Positions 46,236 to 58,913 of a stretch of DNA of 64,000 nucleotides are shown here, in pieces; within the stretch, counting starts at the first letter, position 1; every line of letters starts with the position of its first letter. Origin of the DNA: Oscheius dolichura (Eukaryota > Nematoda > Chromadorea > Rhabditida > Rhabditidae); assembly GCA_932521035.1 (NCBI GenBank), contig OW051495.1:3038001-3102000 (forward strand), read 5' to 3'. The translations under genes and the position numbers were made by a program. Under the pieces are notes generated by a model. It had not been told where the DNA came from. It was given only the letters and a program-made list of their open reading frames with translations, and made no database searches.

Positions 46236-48026
46236 ACAAGATTCTGATTCACAGGTAATAATGGCTAAAGTACTGTCAAAATAAGGGTGAAAGGGTCAAA
46301 AGACATTTTTTGGTTTATAACACTAGCAGTTCAATTATCGGTAGGAGCATAAACATATGCCCTTGCGAACTTTTATGATGATTAAAGCCATTTTTTACGG
46401 ATTCCAATAATCACAAATGCTGGATGTAAGGGCTGAGTTTATCTCACAGATGGTGTGCCGATGAATAGAAAACAGAATTTGTATGCTATTTTTCTGTTTT
46501 TATTGTGAACGTTTTTTTTTAAAACAATTACTCTACGTTTTTTTCCTCAAAGATGCATGCCCATAATACAAGTGTTCATTAATATTTTCAGAATGAGGAG
46601 AGGGATCATTACGGCAGTGATGAAGAAGGTGAATGGTCGGTATTCAAAGTGGCATTTAAAAAGTACAAGAAACGAAGACCACCGCCTGATTTCTCCGATG
46701 TTATAGGTATGTTATTAAAAGGATTTTACTAATGGGGAGGTATGATAATTCTCTACAACAGTGTCTAAAACGAGCTGAGGTTAAGTTAACATAATATACT
46801 CTTGCTGTTAGACAAATTGCGTCTTTGCTGCGGAATACTAAAAGAAATTCGCGATGAGGACATATTTCGTATTCAGTAAGAAAAATGTTCTAGAAGTTCA
46901 CTTGTATCCCGATAGGAAACCATGTTGGCATACATGGGCAAAACGCTCAATTTCGGGCGCGTGCCCATGTATGCATGTTGGCCATCAGGTTTGGGCTAAA
47001 CAGGCTGAATGTATTATAAAGTTTATAGCAATGGCTTCGTTCCGGCATATTTAATAACTCTAATTTTTCAGATCCACATGTTGAAAATCGTCAACTGCAA
47101 ATGTCATCACATAGTCTTGTGGATAACGGTATCGAAGCGAGCTTATTTGAAAATGTTGGATTACGACCGTTAAAAGAATGGAAAGTAGCCTCATTTGCTG
47201 ATAGGAAAGGCCTTTTTCTTTTACCCGGTGTATTAAAGTGAGTCTGTTTCTATACTTGAAAATTATGTTGTAGGCCGGGAGCTGACGTAGAATGGATGAA
47301 AAGAATTATAGGCTATGCTGAACCTCCGAATAAAACAAATATGGATGCTCAAGGCATCACGCCGTCGAAGTAATTTTGGTACTAATTACTAATTATTAGA
47401 TTACTTCAGCGACGTTTTGAGAACAGCAGGTCGTAAATTAAGATGGACTACCCTTGGTGTTGAGTATGATTGGAATACGAAAGAGTACCCACCATCAGGC
47501 AGGCCTATTCCAGAAGAATTGATTATTTTTGGAAGAGTAAGTCAGAATTAGGAATTTGAAGCACTACTACCTTTAGATAGTTACTGAAGCGTTAGGAATA
47601 AGAAGAATGACTCCAGATACAACTATCATTAATTACTACCCACCAAAAGCTGCTCTTTCACCTCATGTCGATAAGTTTGTTTCATTCTGTGAGTTTTCCT
47701 ACGTTTGGTTTCTAGATCTGAACGAAGCAAAGCGCCTTTAATTTCGTTATCTATTGGGCAGTCAGCCGTATATCTTTCTGGTGGAATGTCTTTGGATGAC
47801 CCTGTGATCCCAATATGGCTCCATTCTGGAGATGTTCTTGTGATGCACGTAAATATTTACGCTTATATTTACATAAGCTAATTTGTAGGCTGACCAGCGT
47901 TTAGTATATCATGCTATCCCCTGCACAAGGATCACTAGGAAATTTACTATAGAAGATGACAGATTCTTAGAAAATTATCTAAATGAGTATCGAGTTAATA
48001 TGACTATAAGACAAGTAAATCCGTAG
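46144..48026 (+). CDS. ALKBH1-type AlkB dioxygenase
   Basis: About eight exons. The core reads KLRWTTLGVEYDWNTKEYPP, INYYPPKAALSPHVDKSERS, PLISLSIGQSAVYLSGGM, MHSGDVLVMHADQRLVYHAI, and ends RVNMTIRQVNP. The iron ligands (H-x-D in SPHVDK and the distal H in VYHAI) and the oxoglutarate-binding arginine region are present. ALKBH1 is a 2-oxoglutarate/Fe(II) dioxygenase reported to act on tRNA modifications and DNA N6-methyladenine. The N-terminal frame (GSDEEGEWSVFKVAFKKYK) runs upstream through NNEQDSDSQ into the exon at 46140, where ATGs occur at 46144 and 46204. The first is five bases after a GTTTAG acceptor, so a trans-spliced mRNA could begin there. Either choice overlaps the preceding gene in another frame. 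Confidence 0.88.
46921..46981. repeat. Tiny hairpin with 8-bp flanking direct repeats in an ALKBH1 intron
   Basis: A perfect 12-bp inverted repeat (46929-46940 against 46962-46973) encloses a 21-bp loop. The whole is flanked by CATGTTGG at 46921-46928 and 46974-46981, resembling a target-site duplication around a 45-bp element. Confidence 0.6.
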
Positions 48027-50640
48027 TGAGTTTAAAATATATTTACCATTCTCTAAAATAAAATTTTATTATTTCAAACATTTTAGATAATAAGGTGAAA
48101 AACAACAAAGCAATATTTTCACTAAAAAGCGATGAAACCACCCAAAGTAGAGGATGGCTATAAAATCACTTCGATGTTTCTGTCTGTTAATAGTCTCGAG
48201 TAGACTGCCGTCCGAGCAAATAAGGTGTTCATCTGAGAGTGAACCTCTCCCCGAGTTTCATATTTGTTTGCTCGTGGGTGTATGGCGGTTATACGATGCC
48301 ACAAGGAGAATTATGGCCAGCATCGGGCCACCCCGAGTAGTCAGTTTCCTCTCTTGCCTCTTGTCCCATGCCTGAATATTTAACTGAAACGCTAAAATGA
48401 GCTTTATCGAAAGTCTCTAGTTTGTAGTAAGCGAATTGACGCACAAACATCTCTCGAGTAACTGGTTAGTGCGAATGTTTCGAGCACAAAATTGTAACGC
48501 CTTGATGTCATACTATGTTCGAATTCCATTCATAATCTTTCACCGAACAAGCCCTTTTTAGGGGATTTGGAGGAGTTGAACAGCTTTCTCCAAGCACGCC
48601 CGTATTTTCTGAAAATAACGTGTACCGCTGTTGTCCACCATAGTCAAGAAAGGACTGCATGTAGTAAACAACTTGTCTCTCGCTGTATACCTGTCGAACA
48701 TGAATCCCTCCACATTGAAGACAGTCCTCCCTGCTCGTGTTCCAATGTTCTCGTCTACTCCCTCTTCGTTTCCTTCATCTCATCAGCTGTGTGTGCTCCT
48801 TTCCGTAGCCCCCAGTCCAAGTAGTTGGCGCGCATTGTTTGTCTTTTGGTTGGGCCGCCTGACTCGCCAGGAGTTCAGCACAGTTTCTACGCCTTCTGAA
48901 AAGTGCTGGCTGTCTGGCCCCCAGGCTGTCGTATAGTTCATATTGTGTCCAATTTTGTAGGCAAAATTCACAAAGGAAGGATGCCAGTGTTTATCTAGAA
49001 ATTACTTTATTTCGTCATGGATGCTTTCCGTGTGAAATTCAACTCTTCTCACCTTTTTTGTTTGCCCTTCATGCATTTTCAGGTTGGTTGCCCCCGTCCC
49101 TCTGTCTACACATATCCCCATCATATTTTTATCCGTTCTCATGGCATCTAACCTGTTCCTTCTCTGCCAAAACTATAAAATCTTCTATTAGTAATATTGT
49201 GTAGTCTACGCAGCGGCGAATCATCTCATTGAAGCATCCGATCGCTCAGGAAACGCTGTATACGTTTGGACCATTCTTCCACCCACTCCTTTTGTCATTT
49301 ATTTGAAACTTCTTTTCTGTAACATTCTATAACATATTCCAGATGTCTATATTTAGTCACTCGGTTCATTCGATCAAAAAAAGTTATGAAAGCTATAACG
49401 TTGCCATAGTTTCCAGCTTGATGTCAGCAAAACTATTCATAGGTGTGAACAACATCACAATTGCTGCAGTTGTAGAGGAAACACAAATGAGCAAAATTTG
49501 GAAAACCAAAAGGATAAGTGTAACAGTAATAAAAGCACAGAAAAGGTATTGTTCCAAAATTGTTAGCGATACAAGAGAATCTGGAGATTATTTCGCTTAG
49601 AAAGTTGTTCCCACTGTCACAAAAAAAGGAATGTCTTTTGTATGTATAACAACAAAATAAGGATAGTATTCTAACAATCAAATCGTGCAACAAATGTGAA
49701 AGTCATACCAATGAACGAGCTGAGTTCGCCCAAAAGAGAGAATGAGACCTCGCCGGGTTGCAAGCATGAGAATAAAGAGTGAGGCAGTGATTTCTCTTTT
49801 CTGAGAGAATAGAAGCAGGCTGAGCTCAGGTGTCCCCACGAGGTAACATATCGATTCAGGCGCATATTATGTTGGTTGGTCTTTTTCGCCTTCTTGATTA
49901 ATTCAAGCTCAGGTGTGCGTATACATGTCCGACACATTAGTCGCCTCTCAATATGTCCTCTTCTTTTCCATTTTCTCTCCTATACAATCCTATATCCAAA
50001 AGGTTTCCTTATCCCCGAGAGTAACCTATCTAAACTCTCAGGTCACTCCTTACTCCATTTCGCTAATCCTCCGAACAATGTCAACATTTCTTCTGTGACA
50101 ACCTTTATTCCCGTTTGCCTGTCTCTAAAAATGGTTTCTTGCTCTTTCTTTCGGTCTCCTTCCTTGTTATATTGTTCTTTTTTGTTTCTATTCTTGTTCT
50201 CCACCCTCCGTCTCGTTGTCATCCTCATGAAAAATGGAAGCTTTGCGCATTCTTGTGAAATAAACTCAGGTCACCACAGACCTCCTCGTTTTGATTGTAG
50301 TCGCCAACCAATTAGTCGCGATTATGGCTTTTATTATTACCTCTGGTGGGTGTCAGCAGGGGTGATCACTGCCTCTATTGATATCTTTTTCCCTTTTCAT
50401 TGGATTTTTTAATTTTCTAATTTTTATATATGATAAAATCTCATTGCTTTTGATCTTCCGTGAGTAGTGAGCATTTTCCATATAAATTTATGCCAAAAAG
50501 TTCAAAAGGGCAGCCCTTAGGGGCGCGTAGTCCTATCCATGCCGGTCGTTTCTTTTGTCCGTCCCTTGCCCATCATCCCCTATTGAAATTGCCCCTCTCT
50601 TCTCTCGTTCCCTCTGCCATGTTCACATCCAAATCCCCCT
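48027..50640. other. AT-rich interval with no confident gene
   Basis: 2.6 kb after ALKBH1. On the minus strand around 48780-49060 are short protein-like fragments (HWHPSFVNFAYKIGHNMNYT) broken by stops, possibly a decayed gene or mobile-element remnant. No splice-consistent gene was found on either strand. The open stretch at 49876-50412 is hydrophobic by composition only. Confidence 0.4.
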
Positions 50641-51321
50641 CTCCGTTTCAGATCTCCATTGTTGGATGATGTTATTGAGTGGGAGCCGCCGTTGCTGCTG
50701 ATCAAACGGGAATGGGTGAGTCTTTGTTTCCACAGGACTTTTTCAATTCTTTCCAATTTACTATCCCTCTGAACAAACGTGTATATTGCCCATTTTTACA
50801 ATTATTTCCTCTTTTTCCTCGGTCTCAATAATTTACGGCTGCTTATCTTATCGTCCTCCTTTACTCGCCTTTCAATGCTTGCACACCTCAGCCTATTTTC
50901 TCTTATTTTTTGTTGTTTTGAGGCTCTTATCAATTGCTATCAATTGACTATCCTCCTCGTCAAACCTAATGAGAGAAGGAGAAACATAAAAAAATGAATA
51001 CGAGAGGAATATTCGCCGCTTAGTCTACAGTACACCATAGAGGAATTTAATTTTGTCTCCGGGAGTTGCTTTTCATATAAACAAACAGGAAATGACGCTA
51101 TAATGGCCGTCCTTCATCTAGCCAAATGTGGCCGGCCTCCTCCTTTGCCGGCATCGTCTCCTCCGGACTCGGTAGGCGCTCGTCTTACGTGGCGGTTTGA
51201 GGCTTATCTCGTCCCTGAATTTGTTTGGCAACCTGCCAGCCGTGTCGGACCTTCAAACAGCCAAAGCCACACTCTTTCCCCGTCCCATTTCTCTATTTCT
51301 TCTCCTTGATTTGTTTACCTA

Positions 51322-51871
51322 GAATGGGTGCAAAGAACCGGGGTCCCACTGCCATGAGAGTTGCTATGCGTTGTCGGGAAATAAACTATCGCTAGTGGAT
51401 TGTTCGCTCTCCCCAGGCGTCGTCTATCCCATTCTGCCCCCGTCCTCCGACAACATGCCGAAATCTCTAAAACGACGGAAGCGACCCAAGAAGACGACGG
51501 CGACCAAGAAGAGGACCTCCCCGAAACTATCGAAGAAGACAACAAGAAAGAGACGGAGGGCGGCGGAAATCGAGGAGAAGACACCAAAACAAGAAAAAGG
51601 AAAGAAAAGACGGAACCGGAGGAGAAGGAAATCGGCAGGGATTAGACCGAAAGAGGCGACGGCAATTGCCTCCTCCTCCTCGGCCGACCGTAAAGGTCTG
51701 TTTGTCCGACCCCTCCTCCACCCCTCCGGATGAGTTTTCGGGCACGCTGCCGTCTGGGCGCTAAGCCGATCAGGCAACATGCAAATATCGACCCAATTTG
51801 ATTCATCGCCTCTCTCTCACTTTCTACTTTTCTGTTAGCTGGATTGGATGAGCTCGTCCGCTTGTACTGAT
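51322..51871 (+). CDS. Candidate upstream exon(s), possibly the N-terminus of the flippase gene
   Basis: An exon from a TTACCTAG acceptor at about 51321 is open to a GTCTGT donor at 51696: a cysteine-containing start (NGCKEPGSHCHESC) leads into a strongly basic region (MPKSLKRRKRPKKTTATKK from an ATG at 51454, then KKRRNRRRRK) ending SSSSADRK in phase 1. Phase 1 matches two acceptors. One is at 51840, giving a short end AGLDELVRLY and a stop at 51871. The other is at 52188, continuing into the P4-ATPase ([17 protein letters not shown]). The same stretch is also open in an acidic frame. A possible earlier exon lies at about 50650-50718 (LLDDVIEWEPPLLLIKREW). The link is inferred. Confidence 0.35.
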
Positions 51872-52188
51872 CTCCAGGGAGGCAGGCGCCAGGGCGCCTC
51901 CTCCTCTCCTCGTCGTCCTCCTCCGATGACTCCTCCCTCACAAATAGGTTCCAATAAAATGAGTAAAAAACTGAGTTTGTGACTTTATCTAATCGTCGAT
52001 TTTATAGTTTAACCGGGCTGATTCACCGGGGGGTCAAAACGTCACCCGGCGTCTGTGTACTCACCAGTCGCCCCATCTTGACTCACTCTCTTGCCAATCT
52101 CTACCCGCTTAAAAATGGAGCCTTCCCCTTTCGCCTTTCAAAATATTCAAATTTCTCCGTATTTTCCCGAAGAAACAAAAATTTTTAG

Positions 52189-55100
52189 CCACCGTAGCCC
52201 CGACCGCCGGCACTCGGCCCATAATCATCGAGCCGGTGACGAAGAGTCCCCTCGACGAGATGGACCAGCCGAGCAGACCTCCCTGGTGGCGGCGGATGTG
52301 CTTCTGTCTGCCCTCGTCCAGTAAACATCTACAAGGTTTGGTCATCTCCCTTTTCTCTTTTCCACTCAAGACCTTTAGGCGAGGAGCAACGACACCTGAA
52401 GGCCAATGACCGCCAATTCAATTCCAGATTTAAATATGCGGTAGGTGGCCGGCTCCGGATCGAATACAGATCAAATTCAGGATAATTATATAAAGACTTC
52501 TAAGTACAATTTAATCACGTTCATACCTCAGAATTTGTTCGAACAATTTCAGCGAATAGCCAATTTCTACTTCTTAGTCCTTATGATATTACAGGTGAGC
52601 CGAGACGAGGAGGAGGATAGAGAATAACCCGCCCTTTCAGTTTATACCTCAAATCTCGTCCATTTCCTGGTATTCGACGGCCATCCCCCTCTTCATTGTG
52701 TTGGCCTTCTCCGCCATTAAAGACGGCTACGACGATGTGGTCAGTCGGCCCTGCCCTTTCCTCTTTCGAGCCAGCCCCCTTATAGCAACGACACATCTCG
52801 GACCGTAATGTGAATGGGAGGAAGTCGTACGTGGTGAGGAACGGCCACCTGAATGACGAAGAATGGAGCAATGTCAAGGTGGGAGACGTCATCCGGATGA
52901 TGAGCAATCAATTCGTCGCGGTATGTCCACCCTTTTCGACCTTCTTGGAGTGGACTCTCTAGGCTGACCTCCTCCTCTTGTCTACCTCCGAGCCCCACGG
53001 GATCTGTTACATCGAGACGATGGAACTGGACGGGGAGACGAATCTGAAGACGAGAGGCGCCATGGCCGACACCGCCGACATGGGAGACGACCTCGACGCC
53101 ATCTCGAAATTCGACGGTGAGACTCTTTACTTACCTTCTTGAACTGACGCCTATCTAGGGGAAGTAATCTGCGAGGCCCCGAACAACAAGCTGGACAAAT
53201 TCAACGGGAAGCTCCTCTGGCAGAACAAGGAAGTCGCCATTACCAATGACAACATCCTCCTCCGTGGCTGTATCCTCAAAAACACCCGATGGTAGGCCCC
53301 CTTCTTCCATTTTCTCTAAAAACTGAGTCCAGGTGCTACGGGGTGGTCGTCTTCGCCGGTAAGGACACCAAGCTGATGATGAACAGCGGTAAGACCAAGT
53401 TCAAGAGAACCTCGTTGGATCGCTTCTTGAATATCCTGATCATGGGCATCGTCCTCTTCCTTATAGCCATGTGCCTCATCTGTACCATTCTTTGTGGGGT
53501 CTGGGAATGGACGACGGGCCGCTACTTCACCATGTACCTGCCCTGGGATCCCGTTGTTCCGAACCGGGAGAACAAAGGTCAGTGGGCTCTCCTCCTTCTG
53601 ACACTTGACCCATTCCAGGCAGTGCCCAAATAGCCGTGATAGCCTTCCTCATGTTCTTCTCCTACGTCATCCTCCTCAATACCGTGGTACCTATTTCCCT
53701 CTACGTCAGGTTAGCTCTTTCCTTCTTCGAAATATACAGTAATTTTCAGTGTGGAGATAATTCGCTTCATCCATTCGATGTGGATCAACTACGACCAGCA
53801 CATGTTCTACGACAACGGGGAGAAGAGTGTCCCCGCCCGGGCACACACCACCACCCTCAATGAGGAACTCGGCCAGGTATGTCTCTATCTCTTTTAATTT
53901 ATTCTATCCGAATCCTTCCAGGTCCAGTACGTGTTCAGTGACAAGACGGGCACCCTGACGAGGAACATCATGACCTTCAATAAGTGCACCATCAACGGGG
54001 TCTCCTTCGGCGATGTCTACGATGTCCAGGGCAATCCCATCGAAGTCAACGATGTGAGTGCCCCCACCTTTATTTTGTAGCGATCTCCTTCAGAAAACGC
54101 GATCTCTCGACTTTTCTTGGAATCCTCACTACGAGTCGGCTTTCAAATTCTTCGATAAGAATCTATTGGATGCGACGAGGAGGGGAGACCATGAGGTGAC
54201 CGAATTCTGGCGACTCTTGGCCCTGTGCCATACTGTAATGCCGGAGAGGGACAAGAACGGACACCTCATCTACCAGGCACAGTCACCCGATGAGGTAGGC
54301 TTGTTTTGAACAGAAGAAGATGCTCTCCCGTTCAGGCTGCTCTGACATCGGCTGCCAGGAACTTTGGCTATGTCTTCCGCTCCCGAACGCCGCAATCCAT
54401 TACGATTGAAGTCATGGGCAACGAGGAGGTGAGTCTTCCTCTCTCGGCTGTCTAATTGTGGTTCCAGGTCTACGAACTGTTGTGTATTCTCGACTTCAAC
54501 AACGACAGGAAGAGAATGTCGGTGGTGGTGAGGAATTCCCAAGGAAAGATCCGACTCTACTGTAAGGGAGCAGACATGATGGTCATGGCCAGGTATAACC
54601 TACTCTTTATAGCAAAAAAGAAAAATTCTAGGCTGAAGAAGGAGACCTCCCAGATCTTGAGAACATCGACAGAGGGGCACTTGGCCGAGTTTGCTAACAT
54701 CGGATTGAGGACCCTCTGTCTGGCTTATAAGGACATTGAGACGAGCTACTTCGAGGACTGGATTGTCAGTCCTTTATCCCCCAGGAAATCAATTAGAAAT
54801 TCAGAGAAGACAACAAGCCGCAGCTGTGGACATGTACAACCGAGAGAAAAAGCTGGACGAGGTCTTCGAAGAGATGGAGAGCGGTCAGTTCTCCCCTCCC
54901 CTCCTTCAATATCAATCTAGGGATGACTCTGATCGGAGCCACGGCCATCGAAGACAAACTGCAGGACGGTGTGCCCGAGACGATAGCCCGCCTCTCGGAA
55001 GCCAACATCAAAATCTGGGTTCTGACTGGGGATAAGACGGAGACGGCCATCAACATCGCCTATTCCTGCCGATTGCTGACGGATGACATGAGGGAGATCG

Positions 55101-58022
55101 TGGTCATCGACGGCCAGAACCAACACGAGGTGGATTTCCTCCTCCTCCTCTAACCGCCCGTATTCAGGTGGAGGTGCAGTTGAAGGCGACCAAGACCCGC
55201 TTCGAAGCCATCATGAATACGGTAAGTGACCTCCCACTCCCCCTTCCCCCTGATCCCTCCTCTCCTCCCTCTATCCTCTTTTTGTCAGTCCCAGCGCCGT
55301 CGCATGTACCGTAAGACCTCGGCCGTGGAGAGATACATCAACGACGTAATCCGAATGCTCGAGGAGGGCGAGAAGGCTGAGTACTGGCCTCTCAAGGCGA
55401 ATCTTCTTTCATTATTTTGCCTTTGGTTCCGGCTGCTTTTCAACAAATTGCCTCCCTCGTTTCTCCTGGTTTTACTAACCTGCCCGCTTCTGTTCCCCCC
55501 GTTGATTAATTAGAGGATAGATCTATTTCAGCCGGCCTCCCATTCCAAGCCCAAGGTGGAGATCCACACCCTTCATGAAGACACGGAAGAGGCCAACTTT
55601 GGTAAACAGGGCTTTAGACAGTATATTGGATGATTCAGCCACCTACGAGTCGTCGTCTCCGACGGAAAGCGATGGAGAGGGAGGAGTGGCCCTTGTCATC
55701 AACGGCGACTCCCTGTCCTTCGCCCTGGGTGAGAGGCTGGAGAGGACATTCCTGGAGATCGCCACCATGTGCATGGCAGTCATCTGTTGTCGTGTCACCC
55801 CGCTCCAGAAGGCTCAGGTAGTTGATTTGGTCAAGAGGAACAAGAAGGCCGTGACGCTGTCCATCGGCGACGGGGCCAACGACGTCTCCATGATCAAGAC
55901 GGCCCACATCGGAGTGGGTATCTCTGGTAGGATCTCTCCTCTCCTCTCTGATCCTCTTCTTTTCAGGACAAGAAGGAATGCAAGCTGTCCTGGCGTCGGA
56001 CTACTCCATCGGCCAGTTCAAGTATCTCGAGCGGTTGTTGCTCGTCCACGGCCGGTGGTCCTACATCCGGATGTCCAAGTTCCTCCGCTACTTCTTCTAC
56101 AAGAACTTCGCCTTCACCCTGACCCACTTCTGGTACTCCTTCTTCTGCGGCTACAGTGCCCAGACCGTCTTCGATGCCGTCCTCATCGCCTGCTATAATC
56201 TCTTCTTCACCGCATTGCCCGTCCTGGCCATGGGTTCCCTTGATCAGGACGTGGATGACACCTACAGTCTCCGCTACCCGAAGCTCTACCTGCCGGGCCA
56301 GTTCAACCTCTTCTTCAATATGAGGATATTCGTCTACTCCGTCCTCCACGGCATGTTCAGTTCTCTTGTTATCTTCTTCGTCCCCTATGGAGCACTTTAC
56401 CTTGGAGCCGATCATAGTGGACGAGATTTGGATGACTACGCTACACTAGGTAAGTGCCCTCCCTATTATCTAGGACGACCTCTTCCAGCTTATACAACAT
56501 TCACCGCTCTGATAGTGGTGGTCACGGGTCAGATATCCTTCGACACTTTTTACTGGACGGGTATCTCGCACTTCGTCATCTGGGGATCTCTCATATTCTA
56601 CTTTTTATTAGCGTTTCTTATCTACGAAGGTTAGTCTGCCATCCTCCGTTCCATGCCGTCCTTCTCTCTCCTATCCCCTCTTTCCACCGGCTTCTCCTCC
56701 TACGGCTGTCCATTTCTTTTCTCAGCACCCGCCAGCTAACACCTCAACCCTCTAACCCTCAATTCAGGTGGCGTCTATATTGTCCAAGACCTTATAGTCG
56801 ACTGTAGGTCATTTATATCCTCCTCCTCCTCCCTTCGTCCCTACATATTTTTATCTATTCGACTATTCAGACTATTTTGCAGGGGGAACAGAATTGACTA
56901 ATCGTTTCAGGGTTACCGGTGTCGTTGGTGGCAAAGACCTCCTCGACCACGTCCTACGGAGTGGCATTCAAGACCATGGCCACCCCGCAATTCTGGTTCT
57001 CCATCCTCATGGTACGGTCTCTCCCCATCCTCTTCCAACTGTCCCTTCAGGTGTCGGTGATCCTCCTCCTCCCGGTGATGTTGAACCGTTTCTTCTGGCT
57101 CGACACCCATCCCTCCTTTGCCGATCGTCTCCGCGTCCGGAAGAAGTTGGGAAAGAAGGCGGCGACCGCGAGAGACCTCAAAAAGTATGTGCCTCCCCTT
57201 GAAATGGAGACACCGCCTCCCTCTTCAGACCGGCCTTCCGTCGCTCGGCCGCCACCAGGAGGAGTGCCCGCGGCTCTCTCCGTTCCGGATATGCCTTCTC
57301 GCATAGTCAAGGTTTCGGAGAACTCATCGTCAAGGGAAAACTCTTCAAAAATATGGAACAGATGCGAAAGACTGACGGGTAGGGTAGAAAATAAAAGAGA
57401 GGATAAGAGCCATTTAGAGCCGGCGGTTCCCCTCCTGATGAGGCTGTCCGAATGCTGTCTCCGATCCCTGGCAGCGTCGACTACGAGAACACCCCGTCTT
57501 CCAGCGGCATTCCCATTATGACCCTGCCCGCCGAGCCACAGCCAGGGAGACACAACCTCACCGTCAATGTGGATAACAACTGGTAGGTCTTATTCTTGCC
57601 CCGGGAGGATGACGTGTTGTGTCGTCTGCTCGAGCTTGATGTGTATTTTAGAGTTCGGGGATAGGCAGAGTTCAGCTAGTCAGGTAAAAAACACTCCTCC
57701 CTCTCCTCTTTCTATCTATTCTAATTGTCGTAACCGTGTTGTGGCTTCAGGTCGACGAGAAGAGGAGACCGTCCCTCGCCGAAGCAGGGCGTCTTCATCC
57801 GAGGAGATGGTCGGCCCTTCGAGACGGAGGTATAGCCGTCGTCGTGTGAGCACCCTTTCGGTTCCGTGTGTCTTTCGTTGTGAGTATAGTTATCCCCTTC
57901 TTTCTCTCTTTTCTCACGAGTGCCGTGTCTCCTCTCACTTTCCTCTGTTCATCCTTCTCCTCCTCTTCTTATTTCACAATATTCTTCAGGATTCTTCGGA
58001 AGTGATCGTCCAACGGTTCTAG
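52189..58022 (+). CDS. P4-type ATPase (phospholipid flippase catalytic subunit, ATP8B-like)
   Basis: More than twenty exons. N-terminal marks: [20 protein letters not shown] and FIPQ-type helix 1-2; the actuator region has [17 protein letters not shown] [13 protein letters not shown]; the phosphorylation site is [15 protein letters not shown]; the nucleotide and hinge motifs are [16 protein letters not shown] and [15 protein letters not shown]. About ten membrane helices are seen. The tail has TRRSAR and SGYAFSH-type motifs ([20 protein letters not shown]) common to P4-ATPases, then a proline/serine-rich end finishing [10 protein letters not shown]. The flippase moves aminophospholipids to the cytosolic leaflet with a CDC50 partner. 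Resemblance in the 'TKFKRTSLD' loop favours the ATP8B class (C. elegans TAT-2 to TAT-4). The first 23 codons precede the first in-frame ATG (52260), so an upstream exon is likely. Confidence 0.92.
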
Positions 58023-58470
58023 TCCCCTATCCTCCTGATTACCCCACCTCTACGAGTATTTCTATGTGCCGATTCTTTCTACCCCTGTAGTGTGCCCCCT
58101 TGCCTGTGATATCCCTGCCTTATCCCCCTCCCATCCCTTATCCCGGTATTCCCCAAAAAGGCCAAACTTAGCTCTCGACCCGATGCCTGCCATATTGTTG
58201 CTTTAATCCACTCCCCCGTCCCCTCTCTCCTTCCGTGCAATTACTGTGATTTCATAATGCTGGGTATTTCAATTGCTCGAATTCCTTGTTGTTTTCGTCT
58301 ATCGAGATATATTATATGTGGTTGTCATAAAAAATTTAAAGTCCTTTCCTGACCGGCAGCTTGTCGTCCCTGTTGCCTTTCTACAGAAAAGGGGGCTGGG
58401 TTGGAGCCGACACTTCAAGAGAAACAAGAGATAAAGAAGAAGACACGGTGTCAGTGTTTATTTCCGTTAT
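58023..58470. other. Intergenic between convergent flippase and PH-gene cluster
   Basis: About 450 bp, pyrimidine-rich. Presumed 3' untranslated regions of both neighbours. No gene seen. Confidence 0.5.
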
Positions 58471-58890
58471 CTATGCGAGACTCGAATCGAAGCAGCCGTT
58501 ATAGTTGCCGACGATGATCTTCTTTCCCTCGGGCACGGCGACGGCGGCCGGGGCGGACTTGCTGGGACGGCAACGCAGCGACGACTTCTTGTTGCGGCTC
58601 TTCTCCTCCTCCTGGACCACCTTCTTCTCCTCGGCCACCATGACGGCCGTCGGCACTCCGGCGGTGCTCTTCCTGCTGCTCCTGGCTTTGCGGATTGAAA
58701 CCCTGGTCCTTGCCTCCAACATCTGGCGCAGCCTGGCGACCGAGCACGCTCCGTGGCGAACGGACTCCGTGGCAGACGAGTCCGTCGGACTGCCGGCAGT
58801 CGGAGGGAGAGGCGAGGCCGGGCGAGGAGCTGTGCGGCTCACCAGCTTCCTGTGGACACTCTTTGGCATCGCGACCGAGCGGACAGCCAT
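58471..58890 (-). CDS. Small basic serine/alanine-rich protein, second in a two-gene cluster
   Basis: A 139-codon single-exon frame, MAVRSVAMPKSVHRKLVSRT, with a proline/serine tract, a basic helix (RLRQMLEARTRVSIRKARSS), a lysine/glutamate patch (EEKKVVQEEEKSRNKK) and the end GNYNGCFDSSLA. No domain recognised; likely disordered. Its ATG lies 23 bases after the stop of the PH-domain gene, with a GAGTTCAG acceptor in the gap, which is the arrangement of a downstream operon gene resolved by trans-splicing. Confidence 0.6.
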   Translation of the reverse strand: MAVRSVAMPKSVHRKLVSRTAPRPASPLPPTAGSPTDSSATESVRHGACSVARLRQMLEARTRVSIRKARSSRKSTAGVPTAVMVAEEKKVVQEEEKSRNKKSSLRCRPSKSAPAAVAVPEGKKIIVGNYNGCFDSSLA

Positions 58891-58913
58891 CTTCTTCGGA
58901 GTCTGAACTCTTA

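Noticed and set aside
46854-47054. A 66-codon frame inside an ALKBH1 intron
   Set aside because: It is bounded by well-placed splice sites of the host gene and contains the hairpin element; no independent support.
48600-49320. Possible reverse-transcriptase or transposon remnant on the minus strand
   Set aside because: Fragments look protein-like but no catalytic motif or terminal repeat was found, so I only describe it as a possible decayed gene.
49876-50412. A 178-codon plus-strand hydrophobic open frame
   Set aside because: Composition follows the T/C-rich sequence rather than a protein pattern, and there is no start or splice support.
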